A stretch of DNA of 11,045 nt from Methanomassiliicoccales archaeon (lineage in GTDB: Archaea; Thermoplasmatota; Thermoplasmata; Methanomassiliicoccales; UBA472). This document shows, piece after piece, positions 6,233-11,045 of the stretch. The first letter of the stretch is position 1; each line of letters starts with the position of its first letter. The translations under genes and the position numbers were made by a program. The notes beneath the pieces are model-generated. The model made no database searches. It was given only the letters and a program-made list of their open reading frames with translations, and was not told the origin of the DNA. Location: contig JAJRAL010000080.1 of assembly GCA_028679935.1 (NCBI GenBank), positions 1 through 11,045 on the forward strand, written 5' to 3'.

Positions 6233-7072
6233 ATGTCACTAGGATCACAGACGCACGCACCGGGCGATCTGCAGCAAGTCGCGATAGTGACGAGGTATGA
6301 GCTTCACAAGCACATCCGCTCACGGAGGATCGTGGGAATCCTAGCCGTCGAGGTCCTGGTGATGGCACTCATCCTGCTCGTCCCGCCCCTGACCGGCAAT
6401 CCGTACAGGAACGACCCGGCCGGCTTCATAGCCACCTTCACCAGCTTCACAAGCATCCTAATCATCGTCGGCGCCATCCTCTTCGCCGGCGACGCGATCG
6501 TCAGCGAGTTCCAGGGACGCACCGGCTACCTCATCCTGCCGAATCCGGTCAAGAGGACGTCGTTCTTCGCTGGAAAGGTGCTGGCCAGCATGATCGTCAT
6601 GTTCGCGGTCATCACCCTCTACTACCTGGTGGCGATCGTCAGCGCGATCGGAATCACCGGTGGGACGACCGTCCTCTCGTTGTACTCGTATGGCCTGGCC
6701 CTCCTCTACGGCGCGGCGGCGATAGGGATAGGGTACATGATCAGCGCGCTCATGAAGGGCGCGACCGCGGCTCTCGTCCTGACCTTCGCCGTGCTACTGT
6801 TGATCTTCCCAGTCGTAACCCAAGTGAGTGCCTTCGCCGGTGCGAAGCCAGCCTGGTCGCTCTCCTTCGCTGGAGAGACCATCACCGACATTATGCAGAC
6901 GCCTTACCCGCACGACTATGTTCAGAACATGACTATCCCTGGAGGACAGAATCTCACCCTTCATGTCTACGCGCCGGACGTCCCGACTTCGATCGCGGTG
7001 ATGCTCGTGTATGCGGGGATCACCCTAGTCGTGGCGTTGATCCTATTCAGGAGGAAAGAACTCCTAGGATAG
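6233..7072 (+). CDS. ABC-2 type transporter permease
   Basis: This 279-residue membrane protein is the partner of the upstream ATPase. Six hydrophobic helices are visible at about 33-50, 69-86, 114-136, 150-170, 176-195 and 256-275. A basic amphipathic N-terminal segment (RYELHKHIRSRR, 21-32) precedes the first helix. The segment AGDAIVSEFQGRTGYLI (85-101) after helix 2 matches the ABC-2 pattern (Asp, Glu, then a small-residue turn) that contacts the ATPase. A loop of about 60 residues between helices 5 and 6 is probably external and carries two sequons (QNMT, QNLT). Length and layout fit a half-transporter that works as a dimer. The gap to the next gene is 7 nt. The substrate is unknown. Confidence 0.88.
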   Translation: MSLGSQTHAPGDLQQVAIVTRYELHKHIRSRRIVGILAVEVLVMALILLVPPLTGNPYRNDPAGFIATFTSFTSILIIVGAILFAGDAIVSEFQGRTGYLILPNPVKRTSFFAGKVLASMIVMFAVITLYYLVAIVSAIGITGGTTVLSLYSYGLALLYGAAAIGIGYMISALMKGATAALVLTFAVLLLIFPVVTQVSAFAGAKPAWSLSFAGETITDIMQTPYPHDYVQNMTIPGGQNLTLHVYAPDVPTSIAVMLVYAGITLVVALILFRRKELLG

Positions 7073-7079
7073 GTGCCAG

Positions 7080-7835
7080 ATGCGGATCGAAATCCTGGTC
7101 GTCGGCGACGAGCTCCTCAACGGCCAGACGGACCCCTACCCGGCCGGCATGATGAAGGAGATCAGGGCGAGAGGAGCGTACGTCTCGCGCCTGACCGTGA
7201 TAACCGACGACGTCGCGGTCATAGCCGCTGAGCTGAAGGCGTCGAAGGAGAGGGGCACCGAGCTGCTGATCGTGACCGGTGGCCTTGGGCCGACCATCGA
7301 CGACGTCACGAGACATGCCTTGGCGCAATTCCTCGAAGTGGATCTCATCCTCGACAGACGGGCTGAACAATGGCTGGAGGAATCCCTTCGCAGGATGCAC
7401 GGAAGAAGGCCTAGGACGACGACCGAGGCGTTGCTGATGGCGAAGATCCCGCTGGGATCCAGGGCTCTGAGCAACCCGATCGGGGCGGCTTGCGGCATAG
7501 ACGCAATCTCAGACAGAATGCGCATCGTCTGTCTTCCTGGGTTCCCGAAGGAGATGGCCGCGATGTTCGATCTCCACGTCCTCCCCCTCATCCTGCCCGA
7601 GCCGGTCGTGGAGAGGGAGTTCAGGGTGAAACTCAGGGAGACGACCCTCGAGCCGATCTTCCAGCTTCTGGCGAAGGAGTTCGAGGTGCGCATCGCCTCC
7701 CTGCCGAAGGAGGATTGGAGGGCCAATGGCAACGTCGTCGTGATCAAGGGCAGGTCCGACGAGGTCGAAGCGGCATCGAAGCGCTTCCTCAGGCTCACCG
7801 CCAACAAGAAGGACGAATTCCTGGACGAGGACTAA
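7080..7835 (+). CDS. Stand-alone CinA N-terminal / molybdopterin-binding-fold protein
   Basis: This 251-residue protein matches the COG1058 family (MoaB/MogA fold). Motifs are GDELLNGQ (9-16), TGGLGPTIDD (66-75), the IPLGSRALSNPIG region (123-135) and LPGFPKEM (152-159). Bacterial CinA adds a C-terminal NMN deamidase domain, which is absent here; a smaller C-terminal alpha/beta region (about 185-245) takes its place, as in archaeal single-domain members. Characterised relatives hydrolyse ADP-ribose-type pyrophosphates in NAD recycling, but the activity here is an inference. It is the third gene of the ABC operon, 7 nt after the permease, with AGGTG before the ATG. No evident functional link explains that position. 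Its 3' end overlaps the convergent NMD3 gene by 4 nt. The C-terminus is acidic and lysine-rich. Confidence 0.88.
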   Translation: MRIEILVVGDELLNGQTDPYPAGMMKEIRARGAYVSRLTVITDDVAVIAAELKASKERGTELLIVTGGLGPTIDDVTRHALAQFLEVDLILDRRAEQWLEESLRRMHGRRPRTTTEALLMAKIPLGSRALSNPIGAACGIDAISDRMRIVCLPGFPKEMAAMFDLHVLPLILPEPVVEREFRVKLRETTLEPIFQLLAKEFEVRIASLPKEDWRANGNVVVIKGRSDEVEAASKRFLRLTANKKDEFLDED

Positions 7836-8857
7836 GGCACCAGATACACGTCTTCCTCGTGCACGAAGACCCTGACCGTGTCGCCCTGGACCGCGTATCC
7901 AGGAGGCTTCCTTATTTCGACCGTGGCGTAGGTCCTTGGGTTCATGACGTGGACCTCGCGCTTCGAGTCGGTGAGGACGATCGCGTCGAGGACGTCCTCG
8001 CGCCTTCCGATCACTCTCGTCTCGTAGAGTTCAGCATTGCCGACGTTGACCGGCTCGTGCGTCTTAAGGTTCAGTAGCTTCGTGGTCGAGGAGGCGATCT
8101 GCATCACCAGGTGCGGCTTCCCTTCATGAAGGATGACCTCGCCCCTCATATACGACGGCAGCCGGACGAGGAAGGTGACGCGATACACGTCCTTCCCCTC
8201 CTTCTGGGTGACGAGGGTGCTGGACTCCTTGACCTCGGCGCCGGCGCGGTCCGCGAGTTCCTTCGCCAATGACTTGCCGAGCGAGATCGAGGATAGATAG
8301 AAGTCGAGCCCGCCTGGTACCTCCTTGACCTTGGAGACGAACATCTCGCGGTTCTCCTCCTTCGCGGATTCGACCTTGGAATCGATCTCCTTGAGGTAAT
8401 GCTCTTTCTGGCGATCGTTGAGCTTCCTTCCCCTCCCCCGGACCTGGATGATGCTCTCGTAGTAGTTGCCGACGATCTTGCTGCAGCGTGGGCACATTGC
8501 GCCCTTTATCCTCACGATCGTCTCCAGCTCCTCCTCCACGGAGAGGTCGCTGTACTCAACCGAGGCCTTCATCCTCACGCGGTAGTTGTTCTTGTCCGCC
8601 GCCTCGACCTCGGTCCTGGTCTTCGTCAGATCGGCATCTTTCTTGACGTGGATGGCCCGGACGGCCGCCTCGCGCGCCGCCTCCTCGATCGCGGGGTGCT
8701 TGATCCACTTGCCCTTGATCAGATAATCGCCGCAATATGCGCAGTGCTGGAGGTCGACATGATCGGCCACGGTCGTGAACCGCGCGTTCTCCAAGAAACA
8801 CTCGACGCACAGGCTCTCGTAGGTCGAACCTTCGCGCCCGCATCGCACGCAGAACAT
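7832..8857 (-). CDS. nmd3: NMD3 family protein (large ribosomal subunit factor)
   Basis: This 341-residue protein has the NMD3 hallmark of four zinc-binding CxxC pairs: Cys3/6, Cys17/20, Cys39/42 (CAYCGDYL) and Cys122/125 (CPRCSKIVGNYYES). A charged linker (about 145-180) follows. The C-terminal beta-rich part includes GEVILHEGKPHLVMQI, which resembles the eIF5A-like KOW/SH3 domain of NMD3. In eukaryotes NMD3 escorts the 60S subunit from the nucleus. Archaea have no nucleus, so the archaeal protein is presumed to act in 50S maturation or quality control. The ATG at 8857 starts 1 nt after the DUF424 stop, so translation is probably coupled in the operon. The TAG stop is embedded in the end of the convergent CinA-like gene. 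Confidence 0.92.
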   Translation of the reverse strand: MFCVRCGREGSTYESLCVECFLENARFTTVADHVDLQHCAYCGDYLIKGKWIKHPAIEEAAREAAVRAIHVKKDADLTKTRTEVEAADKNNYRVRMKASVEYSDLSVEEELETIVRIKGAMCPRCSKIVGNYYESIIQVRGRGRKLNDRQKEHYLKEIDSKVESAKEENREMFVSKVKEVPGGLDFYLSSISLGKSLAKELADRAGAEVKESSTLVTQKEGKDVYRVTFLVRLPSYMRGEVILHEGKPHLVMQIASSTTKLLNLKTHEPVNVGNAELYETRVIGRREDVLDAIVLTDSKREVHVMNPRTYATVEIRKPPGYAVQGDTVRVFVHEEDVYLVP

Positions 8858-8858
8858 C

Positions 8859-9152
8859 TTACATCTTCACCATCTGGACGTGGGGCACGCCCTCTATCGT
8901 CATCACGCACTCTTCGTTAATCAACCTATGCTTGGCGGCCACCGCGACCGTCTCCTTGCCGACCAGGTTTGCGATGGTGGCCATGCGAAGACGGCTGACG
9001 AACATCTCCTCGTCCGCATCCTCACCCTCGTAGAACGAGGAGCAGACCTCGAGGCGGAGATGATCCTGCCTCAGACACCGTCCGAGGAGGGACTTGTCGG
9101 CCGCAGCGACGATGACCTCCGACCCGTGCCGGAACATCCGCACCGTGATCAT
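8859..9152 (-). CDS. DUF424 family protein
   Basis: This 97-residue protein looks like the archaeal DUF424 family, judged by the opening pattern (MITVRMFRHG), an AAADKSLLGR segment (16-25), the LRLEV segment and a FY near residue 40. It also has the central MATIANLVGKETVAVA helix-strand region and a C-terminal strand in which IEGVPH precedes the end. The function of DUF424 is unknown, and no catalytic residues stand out. Its ATG overlaps the MCM stop as ATGA (9149-9152), and its stop is 1 nt before the NMD3 start. It is therefore almost certainly co-translated with a replication helicase and a ribosome factor. Small size and tight coupling point to a housekeeping role. Confidence 0.85.
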   Translation of the reverse strand: MITVRMFRHGSEVIVAAADKSLLGRCLRQDHLRLEVCSSFYEGEDADEEMFVSRLRMATIANLVGKETVAVAAKHRLINEECVMTIEGVPHVQMVKM

Positions 9153-11045
9153 TCGCCGCCCTCCGATGCCAGCTTGTAATATCCTCCGGAGGGCTGGTAG
9201 ACCTCGCCGTTGTCCAGCAGGCGCTTGAGCAGCGTCCGGACCCGGTCCTCAGGCACCCCGTCCCCGTCCGCCAGGTTGATCAACATCTCGATGCTGACGC
9301 CCTTCTCGCGGTCGGCGTTCTGCTTGATCAGCTCGCGGATGATGACTATCTGCTCGCGCTGCGACTTCGATATCCCGGTGGCGATGATGTCGTAGTCGAG
9401 CTTGCCGTCCTCTCCGGCTATCTTGCCGAGGTAGTACTCGACGATCCTGACGGAGCGACGCGCATCGTCGAGGGTCACGTTCCTGCTCAGCCTCGCCCTG
9501 GCGCTCGCCTCGGCCAGTCTCACGTACGCCTCGAGCTGCCTGGCGGTGATGGGGACGGACTTGCCCTCGCCCTCCCCTTGCTTGCGTATCTGGAGGTAGT
9601 TGTCGGCGATGAGCTTCATGGCGTCGTCACTGAGCACAGGGATGATCCTCTTCGAGTAGGCAACGTACTTGCGCAGGAACTCCTTGGTGAACGACGGCTC
9701 AAGGAAGTTCGTCTCCTCCAACATCTTGTCCAGCCCTGCGCCCTCTACGCCAGTCAGGTCCGTGTTCCTCAGGATCTCGCCACGGCGGTGCACGCTGAGG
9801 ATGTGCTTGGCGATCCTCGCGTCCTTGTCGGCCTGGGGCTTGTCGGTCATGGCGAAGATCAGGTCGAAGCGGGATAGGAGCGCCGGCGGCAGATCGATCT
9901 GGTCGGCGATGAACTGCGACTCCTCGAACCGCCCGTACTTCGGGTTCGCCGCGCCGAGGATGGAGCAGCGGCACTGGAGACGCGCGGTGATGCCCGCCTT
10001 CGCGACAGATATCGATTGGGACTCCATCGCCTCGTGCATCGCGCTGCGGTCCTGGTCCTCCATCTTGTCGAGTTCGTCTATGCAGTTGTGGACCAGTGCA
10101 CCGTTCACGAGGAAATTCGGCTCCCCTTCCATTGTCAGGTCGTACACGTGGCGCTTGCCGCACATCTCTATCGAACGAATCCTATTGAGCAGATAGTGCT
10201 TGTTGGGCTCTCTGAAGGTTACGCGGGTGATTTCCTTCCAATGCGGCCTCAGCGTCTCCATCAACGACTCTGTCGCCCTTCTCCTGTTGATCGCCTGCCA
10301 GATCCTCGAATGGAGACCCAGAGCAACAGTCCTGCTAGTGTTGAACTTGACACCTTCGAGCCAGCGATGATAATCCTCATCCAGCAAGTCATCGTCTGAC
10401 TGAATCTTCATGATGGGTTCCACAGGATGTAGCTTCGCTTTGTTACGCCCGACCACGTACGGTCCGATGATATCGACCACTCGATTGTAGGACCTGAGCG
10501 AAGAGATGACAAGCCTCCGTCCTCGCCTTGCCACCATGATTCCGAGTGAGTGGAACAAGGAGGCTACGAGCACCTGCTTCTTCTCGAGCCATTGGTCCCC
10601 ATACTTCTCACGCCCCAACCCAATCTCAATGACATGCTTGACCCCATTGGATCCCTTCTTATGCGAGACGCAACAGTCTGTACTCACTATTCCGGCCAAG
10701 AAACCGATCACATAGGGGCGGTAGAAGTATCCGCCACGGTCGAATTCTACGATTGAGCGGGCCTCCGCCTCCACGGCGAGAGATGTCACGTAGCAGGCCA
10801 CGGTCTCCCCGAACTCCACCTCTCTGCCGCGTATGTGCGATAATGACGCGGGTCTGTGGTGCTGGGTGAGCTCCCTCTTAAGGTGCTTCTTCAGAAGCTC
10901 GCAAACGTATTCGGTCCGCTCCGAGTTCTTGAGCGAGGCCGAGAAGCTCGTCATATGCACATGGTCATCATATGGTGTGAGCCAATCACAAAGCATGAAG
11001 CCATCCAGGAATCCTCGCTCGGTGGCCTCGTCATCTGCTGAGACG
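9149..11045 (-). CDS. mcm: MCM replicative helicase with an in-frame intein, 5' end beyond window
   Basis: The minus-strand frame stays open to the right edge. From 10084 down to 9149 it encodes 311 residues of the C-terminal MCM extein. This starts at Walker B (CIDELDKM), then sensor 1 GAANPKYGRF (9955-9926), the arginine finger in LLSRFD (Arg at 9871-9869) and the helical sensor-2 region RQLEAYVRLAEASARARLS. A winged-helix C-terminal domain ends in PSGGYYKLASEGG. The N-terminal zinc domain, OB fold and Walker A are outside. MCM is the ATP-driven hexameric helicase that unwinds DNA at the archaeal replication fork. The extein is interrupted by an intein directly before Walker B, so the unspliced protein cannot form a normal ATPase site. 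The ATG at 10996 is inside the intein and is not the start. It is the first gene of the MCM-DUF424-NMD3 operon within view. Confidence 0.93.
   Translation of the reverse strand, partial: VSADDEATERGFLDGFMLCDWLTPYDDHVHMTSFSASLKNSERTEYVCELLKKHLKRELTQHHRPASLSHIRGREVEFGETVACYVTSLAVEAEARSIVEFDRGGYFYRPYVIGFLAGIVSTDCCVSHKKGSNGVKHVIEIGLGREKYGDQWLEKKQVLVASLFHSLGIMVARRGRRLVISSLRSYNRVVDIIGPYVVGRNKAKLHPVEPIMKIQSDDDLLDEDYHRWLEGVKFNTSRTVALGLHSRIWQAINRRRATESLMETLRPHWKEITRVTFREPNKHYLLNRIRSIEMCGKRHVYDLTMEGEPNFLVNGALVHNCIDELDKMEDQDRSAMHEAMESQSISVAKAGITARLQCRCSILGAANPKYGRFEESQFIADQIDLPPALLSRFDLIFAMTDKPQADKDARIAKHILSVHRRGEILRNTDLTGVEGAGLDKMLEETNFLEPSFTKEFLRKYVAYSKRIIPVLSDDAMKLIADNYLQIRKQGEGEGKSVPITARQLEAYVRLAEASARARLSRNVTLDDARRSVRIVEYYLGKIAGEDGKLDYDIIATGISKSQREQIVIIRELIKQNADREKGVSIEMLINLADGDGVPEDRVRTLLKRLLDNGEVYQPSGGYYKLASEGGE
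10085..11045 (-). mobile_element. Intein in MCM at the Walker B site, N-terminal part outside window
   Basis: About 320 residues of intein are visible. The C-terminal splicing blocks are clear: block F RHVYDLTMEGEPNFLVNG and block G ending ALVHN, with Asn encoded at 10087-10085. The +1 nucleophile is the native MCM cysteine (10084-10082) of CIDELDKM. His-Asn/Cys is a canonical junction. The central part has a LAGLIDADG endonuclease layout. The region between it and block F (about 10100-10420) is linker plus the C-terminal Hint portion. Block A (Cys1 or Ser1) and block B (TxxH) must lie to the right. Base composition is visibly less GC-rich than the MCM extein, for example 10380-10660, which fits later arrival. 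The intein frame is uninterrupted throughout the window. Confidence 0.92.
10673..11008 (-). other. LAGLIDADG-type homing endonuclease motifs within the intein
   Basis: Two degenerate LAGLIDADG helices lie about 95 residues apart: LDGFMLCDW (11008-10982) and LAGIVSTDC (10699-10673). Each keeps the glycine at motif position 3 and the metal-binding aspartate at position 8. The stretch after each motif alternates strands and a helix in the way expected of the alpha-beta-beta-alpha-beta-beta-alpha fold (for example KKQVLVASLFHSLGI after the second). The final glycine is replaced (Trp and Cys), which is tolerated in some members. An active endonuclease is plausible but not proven. Confidence 0.75.

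Noticed and set aside
7136..7807. Minus-strand open frame of 223 codons opposite the CinA-like gene
   Set aside because: The plus strand carries TGGLGPTxDD and PGFPKEM family motifs; the antisense product is Ser/Arg-rich without recognisable features.
10100..10140. Pro in place of His in intein block F (EPNF) as a splicing defect
   Set aside because: Block F tolerates this variant as far as I know, and the YDLT core plus terminal His-Asn/Cys are intact, so splicing should be possible.
10994..10996. ATG at 10996 as the MCM start or a free-standing endonuclease start
   Set aside because: It lies within the first LAGLIDADG helix and the frame stays open upstream to the window edge, so it is an internal Met of the intein.

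Overview
The window is GC-rich archaeal chromosome. The evidence is a set of archaeal-type information-processing genes (an Lhr-type helicase, a single-type MCM replicative helicase, NMD3 and a DUF424 protein), a fumarase split into two subunits, A/T-rich TATA-like boxes at archaeal spacing upstream of gene starts, and a sequon-rich surface protein. A euryarchaeal or Thermoplasmatota-like lineage fits, but the sequence alone does not settle the lineage.

Layout, left to right. (1) 1-1535, minus strand: N-terminal 511 residues of an Lhr-family superfamily 2 helicase, cut by the window edge. (2) 1716-2621, plus: a 301-residue soluble protein I do not recognise, divergent from lhr. (3) 2695-3750, plus: a secreted and membrane-anchored protein with three carboxypeptidase-regulatory-like beta domains. 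(4) 4329-3733 and 5195-4326, minus: beta and alpha subunits of a class I Fe-S fumarase (or tartrate dehydratase), translationally coupled by a GTGA overlap. (5) 5293-7835, plus: an operon of ABC ATPase, ABC-2 permease and a stand-alone CinA/MoCF-domain protein. (6) 11045-7832, minus: an operon of MCM, DUF424 and NMD3, coupled by an ATGA overlap and a 1-nt gap.

The most notable element is an intein in the MCM gene, inserted immediately before the Walker B motif. Its C-terminal splice junction (His-Asn followed by Cys) is in the window, as are two LAGLIDADG-type motifs that both keep the catalytic aspartate. Its N-terminal part lies beyond the right edge.

The genes form alternating convergent and divergent blocks. 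Both convergent gene pairs overlap at their 3' ends (18 nt and 4 nt), leaving no intergenic terminator space. Promoter-like boxes occur in the two divergent intergenic regions and before gene 3. No RNA genes, CRISPR arrays or insertion sequences were seen, and no stretch over 300 nt lacks a gene.
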